Source: JAZKHE01 sp040385525 (GTDB lineage Bacteria; Bacteroidota; Bacteroidia; UBA4408). Taken from it: DNA of 64,000 nucleotides. Both the position numbers and the translations under genes were made by a program. Below, piece after piece: positions 26,554 through 36,349 of this stretch (its first letter is position 1; each line of letters opens with the position of its first letter). Below the pieces are notes generated by a model that did not search any database, was not told the DNA's origin, and saw nothing but the letters and a program-made list of their open reading frames with translations. The stretch spans positions 1 to 64,000 of the forward strand of contig JAZKHE010000002.1 in assembly GCA_040385525.1 (NCBI GenBank), read 5' to 3'.

Positions 26554-27237
26554 TTAGTTTTTTGTTGGTTGAATTTTCTTTTTATAAAGCACGCCAAACG
26601 CCATAACACTAATACTACAAGCAATTAATAAGTGCGAAATATCTTTGTGATTAAACCAATCTCCAATTGATAATTTAGCTCCGTTTATAATAGCGGGTAA
26701 AAAATTAATAGAAATCCCTATAGCTAACCACAAACTTGATTTTGATTTAGAAGAAAAATAATTCCCAAAATTTTTAATCATTATTGGCATTAATGAAATT
26801 GCGGTTACAATAACAGCAACCAAAAAGTTTTTAAACAAAAACACAGCTAAAATAAAAGCGATGAGCTGAAAAAAGATTAGATTTTTTAAAAAATCTTCGT
26901 TGTCGGTGTTTTTAGAATAGGTTTCAATTGTTGCTCTTTGAGCAAAAAACATAGCCACACACGTTAAAATTTGCATGGTTAACCACAAATAAACAAATGT
27001 ACGTTCGTTTATATAATACTTTAAACCATGCGAAAATGCGCCAGTTAAGCTAGATACACCAATAAAAAAGAAAAATAAATTCCACAACAAAATGTGTTTT
27101 TTATCAGTATGTTTTTTAAAACGGTGACAAATAAAAAAAGCAACCGAAGAAATAAAAAAATCGGTAAAAGTGGTTACTGGTTCAGTAATATTAAACCCAC
27201 CAAGGTTTATAATAGTGTTATATTCGTAAGGAATCAT
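26554..27237 (-). CDS. Polytopic membrane protein of unknown function
   Basis: 227 residues if started at MIPYEYN; a 14-residue longer form starting at 27279 is possible but has an atypical N-terminus. About seven hydrophobic segments are evident, including TDFFISSVAFFICH, WNLFFFFIGVSSLTGAFSHGL and LLIACSISVMAFGVLY. His residues in SHGL and near the C-terminus (NHKDISHLL) recall ceramidase-like membrane folds, but I do not recognise the family. It is convergent with the TMTC-like gene and divergent from the AI-2E permease gene. Confidence 0.7.
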   Translation of the reverse strand: MIPYEYNTIINLGGFNITEPVTTFTDFFISSVAFFICHRFKKHTDKKHILLWNLFFFFIGVSSLTGAFSHGLKYYINERTFVYLWLTMQILTCVAMFFAQRATIETYSKNTDNEDFLKNLIFFQLIAFILAVFLFKNFLVAVIVTAISLMPIMIKNFGNYFSSKSKSSLWLAIGISINFLPAIINGAKLSIGDWFNHKDISHLLIACSISVMAFGVLYKKKIQPTKN

Positions 27238-27292
27238 GTCGCAATTTATAAATAAATATACTTTATGCCAAACAAACACTAAATGCTTTTTT

Positions 27293-27300
27293 TATCTTTG
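27293..27300 (+). promoter_or_regulatory. -7 box of the AI-2E permease gene
   Basis: TATCTTTG matches TAnnTTTG and is only 8 bases from the ATG, implying a very short 5' leader. Confidence 0.55.
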
Positions 27301-27308
27301 GTAAAATT

Positions 27309-28409
27309 ATGAGCATACTCGATTCAAATAAATTAAAACAATTAGCCGTTTTAGGCATTATTGTTCTTCTTGCGAGTTTTTTACTTTTTTCGCTAAGCAA
27401 ATTTATTGTTGCAGGTTTGGGCGCAGTAATTTTTTATATTGCTTGTCGCCCATTAATGAATTGGTTTGTAACAAAAGGTAAACTATCGCGAAAATTGGCG
27501 GCAGTAGTTGTTATGCTTATTTCTTTTTTGATAATTCTTTTGCCTGTTTTTGGTTTAACGTATTTGTTAGCAAAAAAAATAAATTCGGTTTTAAACCATA
27601 CCGATATTCAAGCAACAGCTATTCAACTCGAAAACTATATTGTAAATGTTACTGGTTTTGATGTTTTTTCGGAAGAAACTATTCAAAAAATTCAAACCTT
27701 TGGCGCAAATGTGTTGCCAGGTTTTTTATCAGAAACACTTTCAATTTTTGCAGACATTGCAATTATGTATTTTGTATTGTTCTACCTATTGTCGTCAATT
27801 GGTAATTTAGGACAAAAATTAAATCACATATTGCCTTTTACACAAAAAAGCATCGATTTATTTCGTGAAGAATTAAAATCGCAAACGTATTCCAATGTTA
27901 TCGGAGCGCCATTGTTGGCAATGCTTCAAGGTATAGTTGCATTTATTGGTTTTTGGTTTTTTGGATTAAAAGAACCGTTTTTTTGGGGAATAATGTGTGG
28001 TTTTTTCTCATTTATTCCGTTTGTGGGTTCAGCATTAATTTGGTTTCCAGCCGCTATGTATCAATATTCTATTGGTTTGCATTGGCAAGGAACCGCCATT
28101 TTAATTTACGGAAGCTTAGTTATTACCAACATTGATAACGTGTTTCGTTTTATGCTTCAAAAAAAGTTTGCCGATGTTCATCCATTAATCACTATTTTTG
28201 GGGTAATTATAGGATTGGAGTGGTTTGGTATACCGGGAATTATTTTTGGCCCACTACTAATTTCATATTTCTTGATTTTATTGCAAGTATACCGAACCGA
28301 ATATTTAACTAAAAAAGAAACTACCGTAGAAATTGAGCAAAGCAATTTGCAACAAATAAAAACAAAACCAAATGAAGAAGCCAGAACAGAGGAAACCAGC
28401 ACAGAATAA
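27309..28409 (+). CDS. AI-2E family (PerM/UPF0118) transporter
   Basis: 366 residues with the family pattern of eight membrane segments: two N-terminal pairs, a soluble region around 100-150, and the conserved ALLQ/AMLQGIVAFIGFWFFG segment. Then come FWGIMCGFFSFIPFVGSALIWFP and the C-terminal PLITIFGVIIGLEWFGIPGIIFGPLL block. Members export or import small molecules or ions; the name derives from TqsA, and substrates vary (AI-2, Na+/H+, indole acetic acid). The last 38 bp overlap the following methyltransferase gene. Confidence 0.9.
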   Translation: MSILDSNKLKQLAVLGIIVLLASFLLFSLSKFIVAGLGAVIFYIACRPLMNWFVTKGKLSRKLAAVVVMLISFLIILLPVFGLTYLLAKKINSVLNHTDIQATAIQLENYIVNVTGFDVFSEETIQKIQTFGANVLPGFLSETLSIFADIAIMYFVLFYLLSSIGNLGQKLNHILPFTQKSIDLFREELKSQTYSNVIGAPLLAMLQGIVAFIGFWFFGLKEPFFWGIMCGFFSFIPFVGSALIWFPAAMYQYSIGLHWQGTAILIYGSLVITNIDNVFRFMLQKKFADVHPLITIFGVIIGLEWFGIPGIIFGPLLISYFLILLQVYRTEYLTKKETTVEIEQSNLQQIKTKPNEEARTEETSTE

Positions 28410-29646
28410 AACATACGCAAAAACACCAAATCCATATTTAAAAAAGGTAAATCCGCAAACAGTAGAGCGCCAAAAAAAACACTTTAGAGCACAATTAAAA
28501 GAGGCTGTTGAGGCTGTTTTTAAAGAAGGAACTTATTTAGACAAAGCCATTGAAAAAATTTTTAAAAAGAATAAAAAATGGCGTGGTTACGAAAAAAGAA
28601 CTTTTGTTGAAACCATAAACGGAATGCTTAAAAACTGGCGACTTTTAGTTGCTTTAGAAGGTTTACAAGACAAAGAAATTTTTAGAAATTTTTACGATTT
28701 AATTGATGTTTGGGAATGGTTAAGCAACAAAACAAAACACGATAACAACGAAAAATTAAAAGAACGTTTAATTCGTTTTAAAAAATCACCCGCTGTCTAT
28801 TATTCGTTTCCCGATTGGCAAGCAGAGTTGTTTAAAAAAGAAATTCCCCACAAATGGGAAAAAGTATTGGCTTCGCTTAACGGAACAGCGCCACACACTG
28901 TTCGATTAAACCCTTTAAAAGCAAGCACTACAGAGTTTTTTGAGTTTTTAAACGAAGCACAAATTCAAATCGAAAAAAACGATGTTTCGTATTATGCATA
29001 CGATGTAATTACTTATGGCGGCTTGTTTAGAACAGAAGCCTTTAAAAATGGTTGGTTTGAGTTGCAAGATGCAGCCTCGCAAGAAGTAAGCGTTGGTTTA
29101 GATGTGCAACCGGGCATGCGCGTAATTGATGCGTGCGCAGGAGCGGGAGGAAAATCCTTACATCTTGCCGCATTAATGCAAAACAAGGGTAAAATTATAG
29201 CTTTAGATACAAAAGCCTATAAATTGCAAGAATTAAAACGCCGCTCAGCTCGTGCAGGAGCAAGCATTATTGAGGCCAAAGAAATTGATAGCACCAAAGT
29301 AATAAAGCGACTAAAAGAAACAGCTGATAGAGTTTTGATTGACGCTCCATGCACAGGAACAGGTGTTTACCGAAGAAATCCCGATGCAAAATGGCGTTTA
29401 AAACAAGAAGATATTACGCGAGTTTTAGAACAACAATACGATATTTTAACCAAATACAGCGAAATGGTAAAAGTTGGCGGCAAGCTTGTTTACGCAACTT
29501 GTAGCGTTTTACCAAGCGAAGGCGAAAAACAAGTAGAGCGTTTTATTAACGAAAACCCAGGTTGGGAACTTGAAAAGGAAGCTCGTTTTTGGCCCGACGA
29601 GGTAGGAACCGATGGTTTTTATTTAGCACGCTTAATTAAAAAGTAA
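28372..29646 (+). CDS. RsmB/NOP-family rRNA (cytosine-5) methyltransferase
   Basis: 424 residues. An N-terminal helical region resembling NusB (about 40-140) is followed by the SAM-dependent m5C methyltransferase domain. This has DACAGAGGKSLH (252-263), the DAPCTGTGVYRR motif with C327, and the catalytic YATCSVLPSE with C377. It probably modifies 16S rRNA like RsmB, though NSUN-type tRNA targets are possible. It starts inside the preceding gene (38-bp overlap), suggesting coupled translation. Confidence 0.88.
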   Translation: MKKPEQRKPAQNKTYAKTPNPYLKKVNPQTVERQKKHFRAQLKEAVEAVFKEGTYLDKAIEKIFKKNKKWRGYEKRTFVETINGMLKNWRLLVALEGLQDKEIFRNFYDLIDVWEWLSNKTKHDNNEKLKERLIRFKKSPAVYYSFPDWQAELFKKEIPHKWEKVLASLNGTAPHTVRLNPLKASTTEFFEFLNEAQIQIEKNDVSYYAYDVITYGGLFRTEAFKNGWFELQDAASQEVSVGLDVQPGMRVIDACAGAGGKSLHLAALMQNKGKIIALDTKAYKLQELKRRSARAGASIIEAKEIDSTKVIKRLKETADRVLIDAPCTGTGVYRRNPDAKWRLKQEDITRVLEQQYDILTKYSEMVKVGGKLVYATCSVLPSEGEKQVERFINENPGWELEKEARFWPDEVGTDGFYLARLIKK

Positions 29647-29753
29647 GTAATTCAGCATCAGTACCTTTAACTCGTAAATATTTATTAGTGTTAAATAGTT
29701 TTCATTTTAGCTAAAAATAACCGACTTTTGTCGACTATTTACAAAGATTCAAA

Positions 29754-32700
29754 ATGAAAAAACTACTATTTTTAATACTAATTGCTTTTGCATTTATTAA
29801 TAACTCGTTTGCTCAAGACCCTTGGTCGAGAATACACCAAAACAAAATCGATAATAATTCAAACAATATTCGCTGCATGGCAGTATTTAAGGATAGCTTG
29901 TATGTTTCAATTGGTAGTGGCGAAGCTTATTCTGGCGAGGGTGATAATCCGTCGTTTTTAAAAACTGGTAACGGTGTTTCTGGCGATGCTAACTGGATTG
30001 AGGCAATGCCTACTTTAAGTTATTCTAATGGTCAAGCAAAATCAATTGAGGCAATGACCACAACCACCAAAGGACCTGGTTATTTTTACATTGCTGCCGT
30101 TGAAGACAGCGCCAACTATGATAGTAACGGAATGCCAACTGTATACCGTTCTGTTGATGGTAGAAGTTGGACAAAAATAAATTACATCGGCATGGGTAAC
30201 GAAGAGCGAGGTGCTTATGCGATAATTGAGTTCAACGATTATTTATACATAAGTACTACTGATGTTAGCTCAGGCACACAAGCGCGTGTTTACCGCACAC
30301 CTTACGATGTTACCGGTCCAAACAATTGGACTTTATGCAACGTTCCATCTGGTTTAGGTAAACTTACAAAATTCGTACAATTAGCTGATACACTCTACTC
30401 CATAACTGATCTTGGGTTTTTACACAAAACCGTTGATGGTGCCAACTGGAGTCTAGTTTCAAGTATTTCTCAAGGTTTTGGAAACATAAATAATTCTAGC
30501 TATACAGCTGCTGTTGTTCACAACGACACACTTTTTATAGGAACGGAAAATTATATTGATGGTCCACAATTATGGAAGTCCGGAGACGGAATAAATTTCA
30601 TACAAGTTACTGCGCCAAGTTTAATAGCAAAAACAAATCCTGCTTTATTTTCTCAAAAAATATCCGATCTTAATTCTTCTGCTGGGAACTTAGTTGTTTC
30701 TATTAAAACAGACAGTGGTCAAGGTTTTTATGGAAAAGTGTTAAGAACAAGTGATGGATATAATTTTAATACTTCTACTGACGATGGTTTTGGAAATACT
30801 ACAGAACTACAAAGCGCAATATCTATTGAGTATAAAAACGAATTTTATATGGCCTCTGAAAACATTAGTGGCCCAGAAGATATTAATTTACAAAAAGTAA
30901 ATTTTACACCTTGTTCAGGCGCTCCTGATGCAGGATATGTAACTGGTGATTTATCTGTTTGCTCAACAACTGGTGGCTCAACAGAATTAAGTTTAGTAGG
31001 AGCAACTAGCGGCTTAGGACTTACCTACCAATGGCAACAATCAATTGATGCTGGAACTACTTGGAACACAATTACAACTGGAATTGGATATGATGGTGTT
31101 AATTATACTACAGAAATAATTACCTACACTACGCAATACAGAGCTTTAGTTACTTGCACAAACAGCTCTTCTTTTTCATACTCAAATCCTGTTCAAGTAA
31201 ATTTATCTGTTTTAGATTGTTATTGTCAATCTTATGCTAGTAATGATGAAGATTCTAAAATTGATAGTGTTGGCTTTAATACTATACATAATTCATTTGC
31301 AGCAGATTGTCCGGTGTATACCGATTATTCAAACATTAAAACAAACATTTATCCAGACTCCACTTATACCTTTGCCTTAAAAACAGGAAGTTGTGGTAGC
31401 GATTATCCAAGACATGCAAAACTGTTTATCGATTATAATATTGATGGAGATTTTGATGATTTAGGTGAAGATATTGGTTTTATTGGTCCTACAACAGGTG
31501 GAATAGTATCTGAAGTACTTACTTATTCTGTTACAATACCATCAACAACTAGTTTTGGAGAAACCAAAATGCGTGTAGTTTTAGCTGAATCTTCAAGCGA
31601 AACAGAGATTTTACCTTGCGGTACTTATGGTTATGGTGAAACAGAAGATTATCATGTTTACATGGTGCAACCAATACTCCTTAATTCTGTTGGAACAGGA
31701 AATTACTGTGAAGGAAATACCTTTGTAGCAAGTTACACAACCGATAATTATTTAAGTGGAAACGAATTCAAATTACAATTATCAGATAATTTAGGTTCGT
31801 TTGCAAACCCTTTTGTTATTGGCACAACAATTAGCACCGCAACAGGAACAGTTAACGCTACATTGCCATTAACAATGACTGCGGGAAATTATTCTGTGCG
31901 AGTTATAGCAACTAACCCCGCGAACATTAGCGATGCTCAAACAATTACTATTTTACCAGATCCAAATATAGATGGAGCTGTATTAAGCAACTCTGTATTA
32001 GTTGCTGGTGGTAAAGTGAGTTTATACAAATACAATCCTATTTATAGAATGGATGTTGAACAGGAAGTAAATATTAATGCTGATGGAACTTACACATTTA
32101 CAACTATTCCGTTGGGCGATTATATTATTCAAGCAAAGCCAAGTGTTAGCAATAACCCTGGAGCTTATTTTGGAGATGTTCAATTGTGGCAAGATGCAAC
32201 ATTATTATCATTAACATGTGGTGTAAACCAAACCAATAAAAACGTAAACACAAATCCTTATCCAGCATTAACAGGACAAGGAACAATATCGGGTGGAGTT
32301 TATAGAGGGGTTAATTATGGTAGCGGAAAAACTGATGCTTTGGGCGATCCAATTCCTGGTGTTGATGTTAGCTTAGAACAAAATCCAGGCGGAATTATTA
32401 TTGCTGTTACACCTACATCTACTGTAACGGGTGAGCCACTAGGGACTTATATTTTTAGTAATGTTGTTTCGGGTTCTTATGATGTAAAAGTAGATTTACC
32501 AGGTATTGGTATGTCATCCATACACACCGCAACAATTTCTGGAGATCAAGACACAACTCATTTAGATTATTATGTAGATTCTAATTCAGTTTATATTGTG
32601 CCTTCTACTGTTTCTATTGCAGAAAAAATGCAAGTAATGCAACAAACAAAGGTGTATCCCAACCCAAGTGTTGATTATATTTTAGTAGAAACAGCTAACA

Positions 32701-32879
32701 ATAACCAACCAGCAGAAATTAGCTTATACAACACTTTTGGGCAACTTGTTTACATCGAAAAAACAACCAACAACAAAACAAAAATTAATGTTGATGATAG
32801 ATTTAAACAAGGTGTTTACGTAGTAAAAATAACGCAAGGGAATATAAATTCGCAACATCGAATTGTGATAAGTAAATAA
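29754..32879 (+). CDS. T9SS-secreted protein with GEVED and SdrD-B-like domains
   Basis: 1041 residues. Signal peptide 1-21 (ends SFAQ). About 22-395 looks like a beta-propeller of photosynthesis-assembly or BNR type (repeated VYRSVDG, TSDG-like motifs). An Ig-like domain (about 400-490) is followed by a GEVED domain with FIDYNIDGDFDDLGEDIGF and ETEDYHV (about 500-640). Further beta-sandwich and SdrD-B-like modules (about 735-935) precede the T9SS type A sorting domain in the last 75 residues (VYPNPSVDYILVE to IVISK). It is exported by the Sec system, then T9SS, to the surface or medium. It is 13 bp upstream of a second cargo gene whose sorting domain is almost identical. Confidence 0.85.
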   Translation: MKKLLFLILIAFAFINNSFAQDPWSRIHQNKIDNNSNNIRCMAVFKDSLYVSIGSGEAYSGEGDNPSFLKTGNGVSGDANWIEAMPTLSYSNGQAKSIEAMTTTTKGPGYFYIAAVEDSANYDSNGMPTVYRSVDGRSWTKINYIGMGNEERGAYAIIEFNDYLYISTTDVSSGTQARVYRTPYDVTGPNNWTLCNVPSGLGKLTKFVQLADTLYSITDLGFLHKTVDGANWSLVSSISQGFGNINNSSYTAAVVHNDTLFIGTENYIDGPQLWKSGDGINFIQVTAPSLIAKTNPALFSQKISDLNSSAGNLVVSIKTDSGQGFYGKVLRTSDGYNFNTSTDDGFGNTTELQSAISIEYKNEFYMASENISGPEDINLQKVNFTPCSGAPDAGYVTGDLSVCSTTGGSTELSLVGATSGLGLTYQWQQSIDAGTTWNTITTGIGYDGVNYTTEIITYTTQYRALVTCTNSSSFSYSNPVQVNLSVLDCYCQSYASNDEDSKIDSVGFNTIHNSFAADCPVYTDYSNIKTNIYPDSTYTFALKTGSCGSDYPRHAKLFIDYNIDGDFDDLGEDIGFIGPTTGGIVSEVLTYSVTIPSTTSFGETKMRVVLAESSSETEILPCGTYGYGETEDYHVYMVQPILLNSVGTGNYCEGNTFVASYTTDNYLSGNEFKLQLSDNLGSFANPFVIGTTISTATGTVNATLPLTMTAGNYSVRVIATNPANISDAQTITILPDPNIDGAVLSNSVLVAGGKVSLYKYNPIYRMDVEQEVNINADGTYTFTTIPLGDYIIQAKPSVSNNPGAYFGDVQLWQDATLLSLTCGVNQTNKNVNTNPYPALTGQGTISGGVYRGVNYGSGKTDALGDPIPGVDVSLEQNPGGIIIAVTPTSTVTGEPLGTYIFSNVVSGSYDVKVDLPGIGMSSIHTATISGDQDTTHLDYYVDSNSVYIVPSTVSIAEKMQVMQQTKVYPNPSVDYILVETANNNQPAEISLYNTFGQLVYIEKTTNNKTKINVDDRFKQGVYVVKITQGNINSQHRIVISK

Positions 32880-32893
32880 CAAAAAAGAGAGAA
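32651..32893 (+). repeat. Duplicated T9SS sorting-domain coding sequence, copy 1
   Basis: The 3' end of the first cargo gene and the bases after its stop (TAACAAAAAAGAG) are closely repeated at 36077-36313. Identity is high at DNA level across the sorting domain and continues beyond the stop codon. Confidence 0.8.
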
Positions 32894-35800
32894 TGAAAGG
32901 ATTATTAAAATTAGTAGTGTTTAGTTTTGTATTTGTTTTTACAAACGTAAAAGCCCAAACCTGGTTAGCGCCAGTAATTGCTGAAAGCCCAGTTGGTACA
33001 GGTGGTAATATAGGGCAATACACTTCTCTTTTAGTTGTAAATGGCAACCCTGCTATGTGTTATTATGATTATACGCATAAAAGTTTAATGTATGTGCGCG
33101 CTACAGATGCTACAGGTACAGCTTGGGGCACACCTGTTGTTGTAGATGCGGCTGGTGATGTGGGGCACATGCCTTCACTCCAAATAGTAAATGGTAATCC
33201 CGCTATTTCGTATTATGATGGCACTAATTTCGATTTAAAATATGTGCGCGCTAACGATGCTAGTGGCGCAACCTGGGGCACAGCCATTACAATTGATGCA
33301 ACAGGTCCTGTAGGGCTATACAGCTCACTCCAAATAATAAATGGTAATCCAGCTATTTCGTATGTCGGTTCTTCGAATTTAAAATATATACGTTCAAATG
33401 ATGCTAACGGTACAACTTGGGATGCTGCTATTGCTATTGATGCGACGGGAAACGTAGGAAATCATACATCACTTCAAATAATAAACGGCAATCCCGCTAT
33501 TTCTTATAATGATCAAACTAATGGAGATTTAAAATATGTGCGCGCAAGTGATGTTAGTGGCATAACTTGGAACGCACCAATTGCTATTGATGCAACAGGA
33601 ATTGTAGGGCGTTATTGCTCGCTCCAAATCATAAATGGCAACCCAGCCATTGTTTACCATGACGCTACTAATCAAGATTTAAAATATATTCGCGCAACTG
33701 ACATCACAGGTACAAGCTGGGGAACAGCTATTATTCTAGACGCAACTGGAGATGTTGGGTATTATCCCTCTCTCAAGGTGGTAAATGGTTTACCGACCAT
33801 TTCGTATTATCATCAAGGTAATGGAGATTTAAAATATGTATCTGCAATTGATGCCAGCGGCACAACGTGGGACACACCTATTATTATTGATGGAACAGAT
33901 AATGTTGGGGGGTTTACATCTCAACAAATAGTAGATAGCAATCCTGCCATTTCGTATCTTGATGCAACTAATGGAAATTTAAAATATGTACGCGCTACTG
34001 ATGCTACCGGCACAACTTGGGGCTCATCCATTAGTATTGATGCAACAGGAAATGTAGGGCAATTTATATCACTTCAGATAATAAACGGTAATCCCGCTAT
34101 TTCGTATTGTGATGGTACGAATTCGGATTTAAAATATGTCCGCGCAAACGATGCTAGCGGCATAACTTGGGATGCACCTATAACTATTGATGCAACAGGA
34201 ACCGTAGGCCAATTCACGGCACTACAAGTAATAAACGGTAATCCTGCTATTTCCTATTATGATGTAACAAATCAAGATTTAAAATATGTACGAGCAATTG
34301 ATGCCAGCGGCACAACCTGGGGCACACCTGTTATTATAGATGCTACAGGAGATGTTGGGCAATACACCTCACTACAAATAGTAAATGGTAACCCCGCTGT
34401 TTCATATTATGATGCTACTAATGGAGATTTAAAATATGTACGAGCAAGCGATGCAAGCGGTACAACCTGGGGCACACCTGTTATTATAGATGCAACAGGA
34501 GTTGTAGGGCAACACACCTCCCTTCAAGTAATAAATGGCAATCCCGCCATTTCGTATGGTGGAGCTTTGGATTTAAAATATATACGTGCAAATGATGTGA
34601 GCGGTACAACTTGGGGCGCTGCTATTGCTATTGACGTAACGGGAAATGTAGGAGACTATACGTCACTCAAGATAATAAATGGCAATCCTGCTATTTCATA
34701 CTACCATCAAGGGAATGGTGATTTAAAATTTATATGCGCAACCGATGCTAGCGGTACAGCATGGGGTGCAGCCATAACTATTGATGCAACAGGAACCGTA
34801 GGCCAATTCACAGCGCTACAAGTAATAAACGGTAATCCTGCTATTTCCTATTATGATGCAACAAATCAAGATTTAAAATATGTGCGTTCAAGCGATGTCG
34901 GCGGTACTACCTGGGACACACCTATTATTCTTGATGCGCTTGGAAATGTAGGGGGGCATTATTTGTCTATGATACCAATGGGCACGGGTGTAGGTATTGC
35001 ATATTATAATCAAACCAAAGCCTTTCCTTATTTTATAGGAACATGTAATAACGCCTCAGTTCCGACTATTTCTGCTAGCGATGTTTCTTTGTGTGCTAGC
35101 GCAGTAGTTACTTTAACTATTGCCAGCGGTTCTTTAAACTCAGCTACAAATTGGCAATGGTATGAAGCAGCTTGCGGAGGCACATCGATAGGTTCCGGCA
35201 CAAGTATAAGCGTAACACCAACAGCAACCACTACTTATTACGTAAGAGGAGAAGGAGCTTGTGCAAGCCTAGGCGCTTGTGGTTTTGTGGTTGTTGAGAT
35301 TGTTAACGTTTCTGTAATAAGTACAATTACACACGTAAGTTGTGTTGGAGGAGATAATGGTTCAGTAAAATTAACAGCATCAGGAGGAACAAGCCCATAT
35401 ACTTATGATTGGAATAACTCATCAACAAATGAAGATATAACGGGCTTAGCAACCGGTACCTATGTATCAACCATAACTGATGTAAATGGCTGTGAGTTTG
35501 TTTTAACTAATGTTGTAAACGACGGAACAGCGTTGCCAAACATAACTATAAGCGGAGCAAACACAGTTTGCAGCGGAAACACCATTACTTTAACTGGTAA
35601 TGGTGCCGATACTTATATTTGGGAGTCAGGACCAAACACGATAGATAATAGCGTTTCGCCTACAACAAATACAACTTATGAGGTAACCGGATTATCAACC
35701 TTAACAGGATGCTCAAACACAGCAAGTCATGTAGTGCTTGTAAAACATCCCACCACAAGTTTAACATCGTATGTTGCATTTGCAACTTATTTGTGGAACG

Positions 35801-36303
35801 GAACAACCTTTACAACATCAGGTTCTAAAACATATTTAGCAACAAACGCTGCGGGTTGTGATAGTGTGGCAACACTTAATTTAATAATAACAGCGATAGC
35901 AGGAGATACGAACGGCGATGGTATTATAACCAGCCCAGAATTAGCAGGAGATATAAATGGCGATGGAACAATTACAAGTCCAGAAATAGCCGGCGATACA
36001 AATGGTAATGGTGTTTTAGACCCTAATGAAACTGTAGCAATTAAAAACAATGCTCTAACAGCAACAACACATAAAGTATATCCCAACCCAAGTGTTGATT
36101 ATATTTTAGTAGAAACAGCAAATAACAACGAGTCTGTAGAAATTAGTTTATACAACACTTTTGGGCAAATCGTTTACACCAAAAAAACGTCTAACAACAA
36201 AACAAAAATTAATGTTGACGATAGATTTAAACAAGGTGTTTACATTGTAAAAATTACACAAGGAAATATAAACTCACAACACAGAATTGTGATAAATAAA
36301 TAA
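32893..36303 (+). CDS. T9SS-secreted repeat protein with thirteen 50-residue repeats and SprB-like domain
   Basis: 1136 residues. Signal peptide 1-22. Residues 39-684 hold thirteen tandem repeats (eleven of 50 residues, two of 48) with consensus VGQYTSLQIINGNPAISYYD, then a DLKYVRA-D-SGTTWG block, and a partial fourteenth repeat to about 716. They probably form beta-propeller blades. C-terminally there are Ig-like modules, an SprB-like module (VSCVGGDNGSVKLTASGGTSPYTYDW), more Ig-like units, and three GDxNGDG-type calcium loops (about 1004-1050). A T9SS type A sorting domain occupies 1062-1136. Likely a surface adhesin or gliding-related protein; the ligand is unknown. Probably cotranscribed with the preceding gene. 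Confidence 0.87.
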   Translation: MKGLLKLVVFSFVFVFTNVKAQTWLAPVIAESPVGTGGNIGQYTSLLVVNGNPAMCYYDYTHKSLMYVRATDATGTAWGTPVVVDAAGDVGHMPSLQIVNGNPAISYYDGTNFDLKYVRANDASGATWGTAITIDATGPVGLYSSLQIINGNPAISYVGSSNLKYIRSNDANGTTWDAAIAIDATGNVGNHTSLQIINGNPAISYNDQTNGDLKYVRASDVSGITWNAPIAIDATGIVGRYCSLQIINGNPAIVYHDATNQDLKYIRATDITGTSWGTAIILDATGDVGYYPSLKVVNGLPTISYYHQGNGDLKYVSAIDASGTTWDTPIIIDGTDNVGGFTSQQIVDSNPAISYLDATNGNLKYVRATDATGTTWGSSISIDATGNVGQFISLQIINGNPAISYCDGTNSDLKYVRANDASGITWDAPITIDATGTVGQFTALQVINGNPAISYYDVTNQDLKYVRAIDASGTTWGTPVIIDATGDVGQYTSLQIVNGNPAVSYYDATNGDLKYVRASDASGTTWGTPVIIDATGVVGQHTSLQVINGNPAISYGGALDLKYIRANDVSGTTWGAAIAIDVTGNVGDYTSLKIINGNPAISYYHQGNGDLKFICATDASGTAWGAAITIDATGTVGQFTALQVINGNPAISYYDATNQDLKYVRSSDVGGTTWDTPIILDALGNVGGHYLSMIPMGTGVGIAYYNQTKAFPYFIGTCNNASVPTISASDVSLCASAVVTLTIASGSLNSATNWQWYEAACGGTSIGSGTSISVTPTATTTYYVRGEGACASLGACGFVVVEIVNVSVISTITHVSCVGGDNGSVKLTASGGTSPYTYDWNNSSTNEDITGLATGTYVSTITDVNGCEFVLTNVVNDGTALPNITISGANTVCSGNTITLTGNGADTYIWESGPNTIDNSVSPTTNTTYEVTGLSTLTGCSNTASHVVLVKHPTTSLTSYVAFATYLWNGTTFTTSGSKTYLATNAAGCDSVATLNLIITAIAGDTNGDGIITSPELAGDINGDGTITSPEIAGDTNGNGVLDPNETVAIKNNALTATTHKVYPNPSVDYILVETANNNESVEISLYNTFGQIVYTKKTSNNKTKINVDDRFKQGVYIVKITQGNINSQHRIVINK
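33007..34944 (+). repeat. Tandem 150-bp coding repeats (13 units)
   Basis: Units are 150 bp (144 bp in the third and eleventh). The unit at 34201 and that at 34795 are nearly identical over about 90 bp (two differences seen), 594 bp apart. Neighbouring units are more diverged, which indicates a recent internal duplication of a four-unit block. Confidence 0.9.
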
Positions 36304-36313
36304 CAAAAAAGAG
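36077..36313 (+). repeat. Duplicated T9SS sorting-domain coding sequence, copy 2
   Basis: Counterpart of 32651-32893. Both copies encode a 75-residue sorting domain differing at only about ten positions, and both are followed by TAACAAAAAAGAG. Confidence 0.8.
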
Positions 36314-36337
36314 CGAGAATTTTCTCGCTCTTTTTTT
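36305..36337. terminator. Bidirectional terminator after the T9SS cargo pair
   Basis: GAGCGAGAA (36311-36319) and TTCTCGCTC (36322-36330) form a stem with a 2-base apparent loop, flanked by an A-run on the left and seven T residues on the right. It can serve both the + strand cargo operon and the minus-strand gene ending at 36350. Confidence 0.85.
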
Positions 36338-36349
36338 ATAATTAAATTT

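Noticed and set aside
33007..34944. Satellite or CRISPR-like array
   Set aside because: The 150-bp units keep one open reading frame, are translated as protein repeats and carry conserved residues.
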